NCBI RefSeq assembly: GCF_001424425.1
Contig: NZ_LMPT01000019.1
Span: 919,372 to 983,371 of the forward strand
Length of the DNA stretch: 64,000 nt
DNA from: Acidovorax sp. Leaf191
GTDB lineage: Bacteria > Pseudomonadota > Gammaproteobacteria > Burkholderiales > Burkholderiaceae_C
Direction: 5' to 3'
The stretch's first letter is position 1; each line of letters begins with the position of its first letter. A model generated the notes under the pieces. That model worked only from the letters and a program-made list of their open reading frames with translations, had not been told where the DNA came from and searched no databases. Shown in pieces: positions 33,392 through 42,246 of this stretch. A program made the position numbers and the translations under genes.

Positions 33392-33859
33392 CTACCGGGA
33401 AAGGTGCGACAGCACCAGTTCCTGAATCCGCGCCATCTGGGCTTCGGTGATGCCCAGCAGGGGCCGCGCTGGGTAGCGGTATGTCGGCCCGCCTGGCTTC
33501 ACGCGGTCTTCCAGCCCGAAGTGGTGGACACGGGCGATGCGGTCAGCTCGGCCCACGAACTGAAGCACCGCTTCGTCGGTCAGGCCCTGTGCCTTGAGGT
33601 GCTTTGCGGCGCGCAGCTTCTGGAACATTGGCGCAGACTTCTTTGCATTGCGACGAACGGCGCCGCGCTGTTCGCGCAGGGCATTGGGCTTGCGGGGTTC
33701 CCACGGTGTGCCGTCCGGAGCCTGCTGCGCGCGCATGGTGGCCACATTGCCCGCGCGCAGGTCGCGCGCCACCTCGCGCGCCAGGCCCCGGCGCTCGGCT
33801 TCGGTGAGTTTGGCCAGCAGTGGAGAAAGCCACGCTTCCAAGCGCTGCAGATCGTCCAT
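33392..33859 (-). CDS. S: Tail completion protein gpS
   Basis: A 155-aa phage virion morphogenesis protein: LEAWLSPLLAKLTEAERRGL, RAQQAPDGTPWEPRKPNALR, VHHFGLEDRVKPGGPTYRYP. It is needed for tail completion. It begins 3 bp after R. The V start is 90 bp downstream, leaving room for the late promoter. Confidence 0.93.
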   Translation of the reverse strand: MDDLQRLEAWLSPLLAKLTEAERRGLAREVARDLRAGNVATMRAQQAPDGTPWEPRKPNALREQRGAVRRNAKKSAPMFQKLRAAKHLKAQGLTDEAVLQFVGRADRIARVHHFGLEDRVKPGGPTYRYPARPLLGITEAQMARIQELVLSHLSR

Positions 33860-33862
33860 GGC

Positions 33863-34357
33863 TTAACGGGGGTCGTGGTCCCACTGGGCCAGCAGCTCGC
33901 CGTGCATCCACAGTGTCCAGTGCTCTGGCTTATCGATGTGGACCGGGTGCGGCGGCTCGGCCACGTGATGCAGCTCCACGGCGCCGGCCGGCGCCCCGGC
34001 GCGCGGGCGCACCAGCACGCGTTCGGTCAGGTCGATTTCAAAGCCGATGTCGGTGGTGATGTCGGTCAGAAACTCGACGTTGAACCGCAGGGCCTTTTCT
34101 CGCTTGTCGGGGTTGTCCAGCAGCTCGGGCTGGTTGCGGGAAATCCACTCCAGCATCGGCACCACCAGCGCATCGGCGTGGCCGGCGTAGCCCAGCGCCA
34201 CCACCTGCAGGGTGTAGGCGTACTCAAACGACAGCGTGCCGGTGCCCGTGGTGATGATGCGGCCCGCGTTGATGAACAACGTCAGGTTCTCGGGGTTCTG
34301 CGCGAACCAGGGCACTGCGGCCGTGAGCTGGTCGCGCAGGCTACTGGGCTTGAGCAT
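33863..34357 (-). CDS. R: Tail completion protein gpR
   Basis: A 164-aa P2 R-family protein: MLKPSSLRDQLTAAVPWFAQ, NPENLTLFINAGRIITTGTG, and EYAYTLQVVALGYAGHADAL. It helps join tail to head. Its start overlaps the Rz gene by 17 bp. Confidence 0.93.
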   Translation of the reverse strand: MLKPSSLRDQLTAAVPWFAQNPENLTLFINAGRIITTGTGTLSFEYAYTLQVVALGYAGHADALVVPMLEWISRNQPELLDNPDKREKALRFNVEFLTDITTDIGFEIDLTERVLVRPRAGAPAGAVELHHVAEPPHPVHIDKPEHWTLWMHGELLAQWDHDPR

Positions 34358-34880
34358 CGGGCGTGCCTTCCAACAGCTGCCGGTCGGCGTCGATGACGGA
34401 GCGCAGCAGGACTACTTCGGCGTCTCGCTTGTCAACAACCGCTCTGAGTTCTCCGACCACTTGGACGCCTTCGACAATGTGGCGGTCGAGGGTTTCAAGT
34501 CGATCCGCAAGACCGCGGCGGGCAGCGTCGTCGGCTTGGGCTTGCGCGCGATAGGTGGCGGCTCGGCGCTCGGCATCGACGCGCAGCCGCTCAGCGCGAG
34601 ACAGATCGAGGCGCAGAGCATCGTCGCGCGCCGGCTGGCCTTGGGTGAAAACATCGGATGCCTCCAGGGTGTGGGTTGCGTGGGTGGACTCATTCGTGGC
34701 GGTGGCGCGTTCATCGGTGAGCACAGCGTCCGTGCGCGCTTTGGATGCGCGGGCGGTGCTGGCGATCAGATCGCGGTGGGCCAGTTGCTCGGAGTGCAGG
34801 CGAAAGGTTTGCGCGATCAACAGTGCGCCCAGCGCCAGTGCGCCGGCCTGCCAGGCGTAGGCTTTGATGGTGCTCAGCAT
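34341..34880 (-). CDS. Rz: Inner-membrane spanin (Rz-like)
   Basis: A 179-aa protein with an N-terminal membrane anchor (AYAWQAGALALGALLIAQTF) and a long helical periplasmic domain (coiled coil, rich in Ala, Arg, Glu). With Rz1 it fuses inner and outer membranes at the end of lysis. I chose the ATG at 34880. A lipoprotein frame is nested inside it. Confidence 0.88.
   Translation of the reverse strand: MLSTIKAYAWQAGALALGALLIAQTFRLHSEQLAHRDLIASTARASKARTDAVLTDERATATNESTHATHTLEASDVFTQGQPARDDALRLDLSRAERLRVDAERRAATYRAQAQADDAARRGLADRLETLDRHIVEGVQVVGELRAVVDKRDAEVVLLRSVIDADRQLLEGTPDAQAQ
34412..34654 (-). CDS. Rz1: Outer-membrane spanin lipoprotein (Rz1-like), nested in Rz
   Basis: A shifted frame within Rz encodes a basic start (MFSPKASRRATMLCASICLA) and a lipobox LSGC, then a Pro-rich stretch (ASMPSAEPPPIARKPKP) typical of Rz1. 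The mature lipoprotein would be about 57 aa. The exact start (34654 or an inner ATG at 34621) is open because no good Shine-Dalgarno is visible. Full nesting in Rz is the lambda arrangement. Confidence 0.78.
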   Translation of the reverse strand: MFSPKASRRATMLCASICLALSGCASMPSAEPPPIARKPKPTTLPAAVLRIDLKPSTATLSKASKWSENSERLLTSETPK

Positions 34881-34881
34881 G

Positions 34882-35001
34882 TCAGCAGATCCCGTGCGGA
34901 TGGCCACCGCAAAACGTGATGTAGGCAGTGGCCAGGGCCGCCGCAGCGAGCAGCACCAGCACCAGCGCGGTGATGGCCAGAGCTTTGAGAGCTTTTTTCA
35001 T
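34882..35001 (-). CDS. Small membrane peptide in the lysis cassette (39 aa)
   Basis: The protein opens MKKALKALAITALVLVLLAA, continues with a hydrophobic helix, and ends FCGGHPHGIC. Its start overlaps the endolysin stop by ATGA, and it ends 1 bp before the Rz start. It could be an antiholin or a lysis accessory peptide. The conserved coupling makes translation likely; the function is inferred only from position. Confidence 0.65.
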   Translation of the reverse strand: MKKALKALAITALVLVLLAAAALATAYITFCGGHPHGIC

Positions 35002-35561
35002 TGCAGCGCCATGCAGTCCGCATGCCTCTTTTGTTGGCGGGTCCACACGCCCTTGCAGCCCTGCGGCCCCCAGTTCTCGCGCAGGCGGCAGTCTCGCCCG
35101 GCCTGAAAACGCCACTGCAGCAGCGCGTGGCAGGCGCCCACGTAGTCCCCCCGAAGCAGCCAGGTGCGCGGCGACTGCGGCTTGCGCCAATTGCCGCTGC
35201 CGAACTGGCCGACCCAGTCTTGATACAGGTCGAACTCGCCGGGATACAGGAGCACGTCCGGCAGACTGGCCTTGAACCGCAATTCATCGGCGCTGTGCAG
35301 GTTGCGCGCCAACTGCTCGGCCAGCTGGCGGGTGATGGGCGTGTCGGAAAGACTGACTCGCGTTCCGTCTTCGTAGCGTGTGGAACCGTGGCCGATGGTG
35401 GGCACGTCGCCGGCCGTGGGCACGTAGGGGTGGTGCACCACCGCGCCATCGGCCCGCACGCTGGTGGGGCCGTCGCCCTCGCTGGCCTTCCATGTGGCGA
35501 AGCCCGCGGCAGACAGTGACAGTAGCGCGACGGCGATACGCTGGCGTGTGCTGCCGCTCAT
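34998..35561 (-). CDS. Endolysin, GH24-type lysozyme with SAR-like N-terminus
   Basis: A 187-aa muramidase. An N-terminal hydrophobic segment rich in Ala/Gly/Ser (RIAVALLSLSAAGFATW) suggests a signal-arrest-release anchor. The catalytic triad region is visible: Glu in KASEGDG, Asp/Gly in TAGDVPTIGHGST. Cys pairs in the C-terminal half (ACHALLQW, DCRLRENWGPQGC) could form disulfides. It degrades peptidoglycan. ATGA coupling links it to the holin candidate upstream and to the 39-aa peptide. Confidence 0.9.
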   Translation of the reverse strand: MSGSTRQRIAVALLSLSAAGFATWKASEGDGPTSVRADGAVVHHPYVPTAGDVPTIGHGSTRYEDGTRVSLSDTPITRQLAEQLARNLHSADELRFKASLPDVLLYPGEFDLYQDWVGQFGSGNWRKPQSPRTWLLRGDYVGACHALLQWRFQAGRDCRLRENWGPQGCKGVWTRQQKRHADCMALQ

Positions 35562-35776
35562 GGCTGCACCGCATCGCGCCTGGCGTTGCGGTCCTCGCGT
35601 TCGTTCTGCCATTTCCACACCAAGTAGGCGATCTGCAGCGTCAGGTAGAGGCACGTCAGGGTGGTGATTGGGCTCAGGGTGAAGAAGCCGCCTTGCTGGT
35701 TGGCGGCGACGGTGACGGGCGGGGAGGCCTTTGCAACCTCCACGCCCACGGCTTTGGCAATGCTTGTGCTGTCCAT
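35558..35776 (-). CDS. Holin candidate
   Basis: A 72-aa protein with one clear membrane segment (ITTLTCLYLTLQIAYLVW), an N-terminal amphipathic part (VEVAKASPPVTVAANQQGGF) and a charged C-terminal tail (KWQNEREDRNARRDAVQP). Position directly before the endolysin and this topology fit a small holin or pinholin. No family assignment is certain. Confidence 0.7.
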   Translation of the reverse strand: MDSTSIAKAVGVEVAKASPPVTVAANQQGGFFTLSPITTLTCLYLTLQIAYLVWKWQNEREDRNARRDAVQP

Positions 35777-35782
35777 GGTGGA

Positions 35783-35989
35783 TCAATCCCACAGGTTGAT
35801 GGTTGGTCGGGTGGTGGTGGTGGGCGCGTCGGGCAGCTGCACGGCATCGCCGGCCGCCAGGTGCACGCCCTTGGCGGCCAGGCCGGGATTCAGGTTCAGC
35901 GCGGCCTCGACCGTGCCGCGCGTGGTCCCGAGAGTGCGCAGGCAAATTTGGTCGAGTGTTTCGTGGTCGCGGGCGATGGCTTGCGGCAT
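35783..35989 (-). CDS. X: Tail protein X (LysM-like)
   Basis: A 68-aa P2 X-family protein: MPQAIARDHETLDQICLRTL and VEAALNLNPGLAAKGVHLAA resemble a LysM fold. It is an essential tail component. It overlaps the end of L (stop at 35989-35991). Confidence 0.92.
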   Translation of the reverse strand: MPQAIARDHETLDQICLRTLGTTRGTVEAALNLNPGLAAKGVHLAAGDAVQLPDAPTTTTRPTINLWD

Positions 35990-36471
35990 CAGATCAGCTC
36001 CACGGTGGTGCGGCCGATGCCCAGGATGTCGGAGATAGCCCAGCGCATGGCCTGGCGGTGGGAGTCGGCCCGGCTCTCGATCTTTTCTTTGATGCGGTCG
36101 CCCTTGCCGTCGCTCGATGGCGTGGTGCTGATGTCGCGGTACGCCTCGGCCAGGTCGGCCTGCACGTGGGAATAGACGGCCAGGAGATAGCGCGCTTCGT
36201 TCTCGCTCGCGCCGTCCAGTTCATCGCAAGGCACGGCCGACAGCGAGGCATAGCCCATGGCTTGGTGCGCATCGCGCCAGGCGCGCAGCTCGCCGTTTAC
36301 GCTGCGCAGGGCCGCCACCAGCGCCAGGCGCAAGCGGTCGGGCGTGACTGTGCCATCCAGGCGGCAGGCCAGGCGCAGGCGGTCGGGCGAGATGGCGGGA
36401 AACCACGGGTGGTTTTGCACGGGCAGCTCTGCGCCGACAACGGGGGGTTTGGCTGTGGCTACGAAACTCAC
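35989..36471 (-). CDS. L: Head completion protein gpL
   Basis: A 160-aa head completion protein: PWFPAISPDRLRLACRLDGT, VTPDRLRLALVAALRSVNGE, LYR-like RYLLAVYSHVQADLAEAYRD. It has a GTG start at 36471. The family caps the capsid portal side after packaging. Confidence 0.92.
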   Translation of the reverse strand: MSFVATAKPPVVGAELPVQNHPWFPAISPDRLRLACRLDGTVTPDRLRLALVAALRSVNGELRAWRDAHQAMGYASLSAVPCDELDGASENEARYLLAVYSHVQADLAEAYRDISTTPSSDGKGDRIKEKIESRADSHRQAMRWAISDILGIGRTTVELI

Positions 36472-36584
36472 GGGGTAGGCCTCGGGGTGGTGAATAAGGT
36501 GGCGGTGGTCCGGGTGCGTTGACCGCCGGGCTTACGCCCTTGGGTCGCGGCACCCGGAGCCGCCAGGGTGCGGGGTACGCTCGG

Positions 36585-37286
36585 TCAGGAGGCTGGCGCT
36601 GCGTTCTTCAAACGTCGCTCCAAACGCTCCATGTCTTTTTTCACGCCGACTTGCGCGAACAATTCGTTTGCGCGGACAAACTGCGCCATGGCCGCGCGGG
36701 CCTTGGTTTCGTCCACCGTTGTGTAGTCGGGCGTATTCGTCGGGGTGCGGCCCACCACGGCATAGCCGATGGCCTTGAACAGCTTGGCGCGGGCTTGGTC
36801 GGGCGCGTCGTGGGCTTCGGTCAGCTGCGCGACTTCTGCGAGCACGCGCACTGCCTCATCACCACACAGCTTTCCATCCAGCGCCGCGGTGGCGGCCATG
36901 TCGATCAAGATCACGGCGGGTGTGCGCGAGTAGTCGGCCGGCATCGCCAGGCCGTTGGCGATCACATAGCGGGCCAGCTCCAGGGCGCGAACCCAGGAAC
37001 CGGCATCCATGTGCCACACCATCAGCGTGACCAGCACCATGTCGTGCGCGCCCTGGCCGCCCGCGAGCGCGCCGACCAGGTATTCGTCGTACACGGCCAG
37101 CAGCTCGCGCTTTGCCTCGATCTTCCGTTCCACAGACTGGATGCTTCTGAGCAGCCGTTTGTGTTCGGCGAGCTGGCGCAGCATCAGTTCGTAGGCGGTG
37201 CCCCGGACCTCTTGGCCGTGGGGCGCGGCCCTGGACGATAGCTCGGCCAGCACGCGCAGTTTGTGGGCTCGGGCGGGGGATGTCAT
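36585..37286 (-). CDS. M: Terminase small subunit (endonuclease) gpM
   Basis: A 233-aa gpM-family protein: QLAEHKRLLRSIQSVERKIE, LAVYDEYLVGALAGGQGAHD, VLVTLMVWHMDAGSWVRALE. It is the cos-cutting partner of gpP. Typical length is 247 aa in P2. It lies 10 bp after N; a 113-bp gap without a gene separates it from L. Confidence 0.94.
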   Translation of the reverse strand: MTSPARAHKLRVLAELSSRAAPHGQEVRGTAYELMLRQLAEHKRLLRSIQSVERKIEAKRELLAVYDEYLVGALAGGQGAHDMVLVTLMVWHMDAGSWVRALELARYVIANGLAMPADYSRTPAVILIDMAATAALDGKLCGDEAVRVLAEVAQLTEAHDAPDQARAKLFKAIGYAVVGRTPTNTPDYTTVDETKARAAMAQFVRANELFAQVGVKKDMERLERRLKNAAPAS

Positions 37287-37296
37287 GGCGCCCCGC

Positions 37297-38307
37297 TCAG
37301 GCCAGCTCGATGTTTTCCAGCAGCACCGCTTTGCCCAGGTTTTCCACCACGTAGGCTTCGTTCACGCTCTCGTAGTTCTCGTAGCGGTCGCGCTTGGCGT
37401 TGTCGGTGAACATGCGGCGGCGGGTTTCCTCCTGCCAGTAGATGGACAGGTTGTCCCAGCTGGTGATGAGGATGGATGCGCCCGGGAAGAAGGGCACGGC
37501 CGCCGCCGTGACGTTGCCGATAGCCTTCTGGCCCATGATGACCTGCGCGGCCAGTTGCTCGGTGGGCGCCTGTTTCACGTTGACCATCGGGAAATACTTG
37601 TCGTGCAGCAGGTCGCGGCCGACCATCGCCACCAGGCTGGTGTCGTTGTGAAACCAGGGGTCCAGCAGGTTGAGGGCGTCCATCACCAGCGCGTCGAGGT
37701 TCTTGTAATGCGCGCCTGCAGCATCGCCCACCTTGATGGCGCCAGCGCCCGCCGCACCTTCGTCCATCACGCGCTCGGGCGCCGTCTCGCGCAGCTGCTG
37801 CAGCCAGCCCTTGTTGACGTCCTGCAGCATGGGGTTTGCCGTGATGTCGGTTTCAGCAGCTGCGGCGACACCGTTAAAACCGATCATGGTGCGGTCGAGG
37901 GCCTGGCGAATGACGAGGGCATCGCGCACACGGGTTTGAAAGTCTTTGAACTTCGCCCACATGTCGAGCTTCGCGTAGTCCAGATGGGTGTCGAAGTTTG
38001 TCTGGAAGCAGTGGTACTGGGTACCGTCCAGCGTAGACAGATCGCGCGTGGCGCGGTCTTTGAGCTTCGTGTTCGTGCGGCTGGCTGCAGGGCCGCCGAT
38101 GCCCAGGCCCAGCTTTGCGCCCTGTTGCTCGCGTACGGGCACGATGTTGATGCGCTTGAGCACGTCTGCGGACTCCTGAATTTTGGTTTCCAGGGTCTGC
38201 GCCACGGTGGGGGCGACGGTGAACTTCTCGGCCGCGCTGGGAACGGAGTTCAGGGTGGCGAGTTGGGATGCATAGGCCGATACGGCCTGGCGGGTGATGG
38301 CGTGCAT
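37297..38307 (-). CDS. N: Major capsid protein gpN
   Basis: A 336-aa capsid protein: YASQLATLNSVPSAAEKFTV, IQESADVLKRINIVPVREQQ, GAKLGLGIGGPAASRT, WFHNDTSLVAMVGRDLLHDK. HK97-type fold in P2. Normal family length (P2 357 aa); the N-terminus is cleaved by O during maturation. Confidence 0.96.
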   Translation of the reverse strand: MHAITRQAVSAYASQLATLNSVPSAAEKFTVAPTVAQTLETKIQESADVLKRINIVPVREQQGAKLGLGIGGPAASRTNTKLKDRATRDLSTLDGTQYHCFQTNFDTHLDYAKLDMWAKFKDFQTRVRDALVIRQALDRTMIGFNGVAAAAETDITANPMLQDVNKGWLQQLRETAPERVMDEGAAGAGAIKVGDAAGAHYKNLDALVMDALNLLDPWFHNDTSLVAMVGRDLLHDKYFPMVNVKQAPTEQLAAQVIMGQKAIGNVTAAAVPFFPGASILITSWDNLSIYWQEETRRRMFTDNAKRDRYENYESVNEAYVVENLGKAVLLENIELA

Positions 38308-38365
38308 GTCGGTATTCCAGGGTGAGGGATTGGGGCTTGATTGGGGTGGTTTGGGCGCTTGGGGA

Positions 38366-39232
38366 TCAGCAGTCGGTCTTGGGTGCGCCGTCGCCGCCGC
38401 TCGCTGGTGGACGGGCGGTGAAGCCCGACTCGGGGGTTTCTTCCAGGCGTTTCACCAGGGCGTCGTGCTTGCCCGACAGCTCGGTGAAGGTCTTGGCCAG
38501 GGCGGCGTGCTCTGCCTTCAAGTCGTCGTGCGCCTTCTCTTGCGCTTCGGCGTAGGTGCCGAAGGCTTCAAAACCTTTGAGCACTTCGGCAAAGCGGGCG
38601 TCGTCGTCTTTCGTCTTACCGGTGAAGCGCTTCACCAGGCCATCCAGCACAGTGGAGAACTTGGACGCCTTGGGCTCGGCCTCGGGTGTCTCGTCTTCCT
38701 CAAAAATCAGCTCGGTGTGCACCGCTTCGCTGAACAGCGCGCCGGCCTCGCTCTTGCGCTTGGTGAACGGGCTGGCTTCGGGCTTTTGCGCCGCGAATGT
38801 CAGCACCTCGGTGCCCAGGCTGGCCGGGCTGTCGGTGACGCCCAGGCCCGTGAGGTACGCCTCGCCCGAGTCGGCGAATTTGGGGTGCACCTCGATGCTG
38901 GTGTAGATCTTCTGGCCGGCCTTGTTCATGGCCACCAGCTCGGGCAGCGGCTTGATTTGCGCGAACAGTGCGCGCTTGCCGTCTTCGACGTCGCGGGCTT
39001 CGACTGCGAGCACGTCGCCGTGCGCTCGGAACGGGCTGTCGGCGTACAGGCCGCGCATGTGCTCCACCCACACCCGGGCGCCGTACTTCGCCGGGTCGAA
39101 GTTCTTCGCCATCTGGTTGATCTGGTCGCGGGTGATGGCGCGGCCGTCAGTGGTGGCGCCTTCGGTGGCCACGCGGAAGAACTTGGATTTCAGCGACTTC
39201 TGCGCTGCTGTCTCAGGGGTCTTGGATGCCAT
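38366..39232 (-). CDS. O: Capsid scaffold and protease gpO
   Basis: A 288-aa gpO-family protein: KSKFFRVATEGATTDGRAIT, RDQINQMAKNFDPAKYGARV, HMRGLYADSPFRAHGDVLAV with the protease part N-terminal, and a helical scaffold part at the C-terminal end (coiled coil, about 200-275). I chose the ATG at 39232; the long upstream reading is a shadow on the other strand of P. Confidence 0.94.
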   Translation of the reverse strand: MASKTPETAAQKSLKSKFFRVATEGATTDGRAITRDQINQMAKNFDPAKYGARVWVEHMRGLYADSPFRAHGDVLAVEARDVEDGKRALFAQIKPLPELVAMNKAGQKIYTSIEVHPKFADSGEAYLTGLGVTDSPASLGTEVLTFAAQKPEASPFTKRKSEAGALFSEAVHTELIFEEDETPEAEPKASKFSTVLDGLVKRFTGKTKDDDARFAEVLKGFEAFGTYAEAQEKAHDDLKAEHAALAKTFTELSGKHDALVKRLEETPESGFTARPPASGGDGAPKTDC

Positions 39233-39320
39233 GGTGATGGGGTTCCTCGGTTGCGTTGAGTGCGATGGTTTGCAGTGGTTGCCATCGTCTCGCCGTCGCG
39301 CGAAGCCATCAATCAATGCC

Positions 39321-39345
39321 GCATGTGCAGCGTTCAGGCACATGC
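39321..39345. promoter_or_regulatory. Candidate Ogr-type dyad between divergent O and P
   Basis: Perfect inverted repeat GCATGTGC-N9-GCACATGC at 39321-39328 and 39338-39345. It shares TGTGC/GCACA half-sites with the sites before FI and V, but spacing is two bases larger. It is 68 bp before P and about 100 bp before O, so it could serve both late promoters. Confidence 0.5.
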
Positions 39346-39400
39346 AGTAGGGCAGGTGAGCGTGTGCTTTTTCACGGGTTGGCGGCCCAAACTTGGCGCC

Positions 39401-41200
39401 ATGTCTGCAGACGCCATCGCCAAAGCCTTGCCCTTTTCCACGCTGCCCGGTCCCGGCCTGGCGGCCGATAAGCGCCGCGCGGCGCGGCACCTGTTCTGGC
39501 AGGGGTGGGCGATCACGACCATTGCGGCTTACATCGAAGAACCGCGCTCCACCGTGCAGGGGTGGAAGGATGCCGAACAGTGGGAGAAGGCGCAACCCGT
39601 GGACCGCGTTGAGGCGGTGATTGAAACCCGCATGGCGCAGCTGGTCATGAAGGACAACAAGACCGGCGGCGACTACAAGGAAATCGACCTGCTCGGCCGT
39701 CAGATGGAGCGCCTGGCCCGAGTGCACAAGTACGAGAAAACGGGCAAGGAAGCGGACCTGAACCCCGCCATCAACCGTCGCAACGACAAGCCCAAGAAGC
39801 AGCCCGAGCGCAACCACTTCGATGAGAACGAGCACCAGCAGCTGCTGGACTGTTTCGCGGGCTCTCTGTTCGGGTATCAGAAGACCTGGCGCGCCGCGCA
39901 CGATCAGCGCACGCGCTTCATCCTGAAGTCACGGCAGATCGGCGCGACGTGGTACTTCGCCCGGGAGGCGCTGGCCGATGCGTTGGAGACCGGGCGCAAT
40001 CAGATTTTCCTGTCGGCATCCAAGGCCCAGGCGCACATCTTCAAGCAGTACATCATTGCCTTTGCCAAAGAGGCCTGCGGCGTGGAGCTGTCGGGCGATC
40101 CCATTGTGTTGAGCAATGGCGCCACGCTGTATTTCTTGGGGACCAATGCGCTGACGGCGCAGGGTTACCACGGCAATTTTTACTTTGACGAGTGCTTCTG
40201 GACGCGCAAGTTTGACGAGTTGAACAAGGTGGCGTCGGGCATGGCCATGCACAAGCATTGGCGCAAGACCTACTTCTCCACGCCATCCAGCATCCAGCAC
40301 CCCGCCTATGCGCTGTGGAGCGGCGACCGCTACAACAGGAAGCGCGCCAAGTCCGACCGCGTCAAGCTCGATCTGTCTCACACGCACCTGGCCGGCGGCT
40401 TCACGGGCGAGGACAAGATTTGGCGCCAGATCGTCACGATCTTGGACGCCATGCACGGCGGGTGCAACCTGTTCGATATCGAGGAACTGCGCCACGAGTA
40501 CAGCCCCGAGGAATTCGCCAATCTGCTGATGTGCGGGTTCATGGACGACACGTTCAGCATCTTCCCGCTGTCGGAGCTGCAGGCCTGCATGGTCGACAGC
40601 TGGGTGGAGTGGAGTGACGTGCACCAGCTGACCCTGCGGCCGTTCGGCTACCGGCCGGTGTGGGTGGGCTATGACCCTTCGCGCACTGGCGATTCGGCCG
40701 GGCTCGTGGTGCTGGCGCCCCCTGCAAAGCCCGGCGGCAAATTCCGGGTGCTGGAAACCCAGCAGTTCCGCGGGCTGGACTACGAAGCACAGGCCGATGC
40801 CATCAAGAAGATCACGGAGCGCTACAACGTCGCGCACATCGGCATCGACACCACCGGCATGGGCCGCGGCGTGTTCGAGCTGGTCAGCAAGTTCTACCCG
40901 GCGGCCAAGGCCATCAACTACTCGGTGGAAGTCAAAACCATGCTGGTGCTGAAAGCCAAAAGCATCATCAGCAAAGGCCGGCTGGAGTTCGACAACGGCG
41001 CCGTGGGCATTGACCTGGCGCAGGCCTTCATGTCGATCAAGCGCACCTTGACCGCCAGCGGTAGCCAGGCCACCTACACCGCCGGCCGCACCGAACAAAC
41101 CGGGCACGCGGATCTGGCATGGGCGTGCATGCACGCACTCGACAACGAGCCGCTGGAAGGTAGCTCCAGCGCCAATCAATCACTCATGGAGATTTTCTAA
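39401..41200 (+). CDS. P: Terminase large subunit (ATPase) gpP
   Basis: A 599-aa terminase: N-terminal helix-turn-helix (HLFWQGWAITTIAAYIEEPR), ATPase with Walker A-like KSRQIGATWYF and Walker B FYFDECFW, then the nuclease/RNase-H domain (WVGYDPSRTGDSAGLVV, GIDTTGMGRGVFELV, HADLAWACMHAL). It packages DNA through the portal. The ATG at 39401 matches the family; P overlaps Q by one base (TAATG). Confidence 0.95.
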   Translation: MSADAIAKALPFSTLPGPGLAADKRRAARHLFWQGWAITTIAAYIEEPRSTVQGWKDAEQWEKAQPVDRVEAVIETRMAQLVMKDNKTGGDYKEIDLLGRQMERLARVHKYEKTGKEADLNPAINRRNDKPKKQPERNHFDENEHQQLLDCFAGSLFGYQKTWRAAHDQRTRFILKSRQIGATWYFAREALADALETGRNQIFLSASKAQAHIFKQYIIAFAKEACGVELSGDPIVLSNGATLYFLGTNALTAQGYHGNFYFDECFWTRKFDELNKVASGMAMHKHWRKTYFSTPSSIQHPAYALWSGDRYNRKRAKSDRVKLDLSHTHLAGGFTGEDKIWRQIVTILDAMHGGCNLFDIEELRHEYSPEEFANLLMCGFMDDTFSIFPLSELQACMVDSWVEWSDVHQLTLRPFGYRPVWVGYDPSRTGDSAGLVVLAPPAKPGGKFRVLETQQFRGLDYEAQADAIKKITERYNVAHIGIDTTGMGRGVFELVSKFYPAAKAINYSVEVKTMLVLKAKSIISKGRLEFDNGAVGIDLAQAFMSIKRTLTASGSQATYTAGRTEQTGHADLAWACMHALDNEPLEGSSSANQSLMEIF

Positions 41201-42246
41201 TGACAGCTGGCACCAGCCAGGCCGATACGGCCGCCACCACCACGCCAGCAACAGGCGAGCGCTCGCAGATCGAGGCCTTCACCTTCGGCGAGCCCGCACC
41301 AGTGATGCAGGGGGAAATGCTGGACTACGTGGAAAGCTGGATCAACGGCAAGTGGTACGAGCCGCCATTGAGCTGGGACGGCCTGGCCAAGTCGTTTCGC
41401 GCGAGCCCGCACCATGCGAGTGCGCTCTACGTGAAACGCAATGTGCTGGCCAGCACTTTCAAGCCGCACAAGCTGCTGGACCGCGCGACGTTCAGCAAGT
41501 ATGCGCTGGACTTTTTAACCTTCGGCAATGCCTACCTTGAGCGGCCGCGCAACCGGTTGGGCGGCTCGCTGCCCCTGCGCCACACGCTGGCCAAGTACAT
41601 GCGGCGCGGCTCGGAGTTGGATAACTATTTTTTCGTGCAAGGCTACAGGACCGAACACGAATTCAAGCGCGGGGCGGTGTTCCACCTGATGGAGCCGGAT
41701 GTGAATCAGGAGGTGTACGGCCTGCCCGAGTACCTGGCCGCGCTGCAGTCGGCCTGGCTCAACGAATCCGCAACCCTATTCCGCCGGAAGTATTACAACA
41801 ACGGCTCGCACGCCGGATTCATCCTGTACCTGTCGGATGCAGCCCAGCAGCAGGGCGACGTCGATGCGCTACGCGACGCCCTCAAGAAGAGCAAGGGGCC
41901 GGGCAACTTCAAAAACCTGTTTATGCACGCGCCCAACGGCAAGAAGGACGGCATCCAGGTGATCCCCCTGTCCGAGGTGGCCGCAAAGGACGAGTTTTTC
42001 AACATCAAGAACGTGAGCCGCGACGACCTGCTGGCGGCCCACCGCATCCCGCCTCAGCTCATGGGCGTGGTGCCCAGCAATACCGGCGGCTTCGGTGCCG
42101 TGCGGCCGGCCGCCGAAGTCTTCGCCCGCAATGAGATCGTGCCGCTACAGGCGCGGTTCAGCGAGCTGAATGCTTGGCTGGGCGAGGAAGTCGTTCGCTT
42201 TGAGCCCTACACCGTGGGCGACGGGGAGGGTGATGCTACGAAATAA
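41200..42246 (+). CDS. Q: Portal protein gpQ
   Basis: A 348-aa phage portal: FTFGEPAPVMQGEMLDYVES, RASPHHASALYVKRNVLAST, YGLPEYLAALQSAWLNESAT, LFRRKYYNNGSHAGFILYLS, RIPPQLMGVVPSNTGGFG. Typical length (P2 344 aa). Start and P stop overlap, so translation is coupled. Confidence 0.96.
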   Translation: MTAGTSQADTAATTTPATGERSQIEAFTFGEPAPVMQGEMLDYVESWINGKWYEPPLSWDGLAKSFRASPHHASALYVKRNVLASTFKPHKLLDRATFSKYALDFLTFGNAYLERPRNRLGGSLPLRHTLAKYMRRGSELDNYFFVQGYRTEHEFKRGAVFHLMEPDVNQEVYGLPEYLAALQSAWLNESATLFRRKYYNNGSHAGFILYLSDAAQQQGDVDALRDALKKSKGPGNFKNLFMHAPNGKKDGIQVIPLSEVAAKDEFFNIKNVSRDDLLAAHRIPPQLMGVVPSNTGGFGAVRPAAEVFARNEIVPLQARFSELNAWLGEEVVRFEPYTVGDGEGDATK

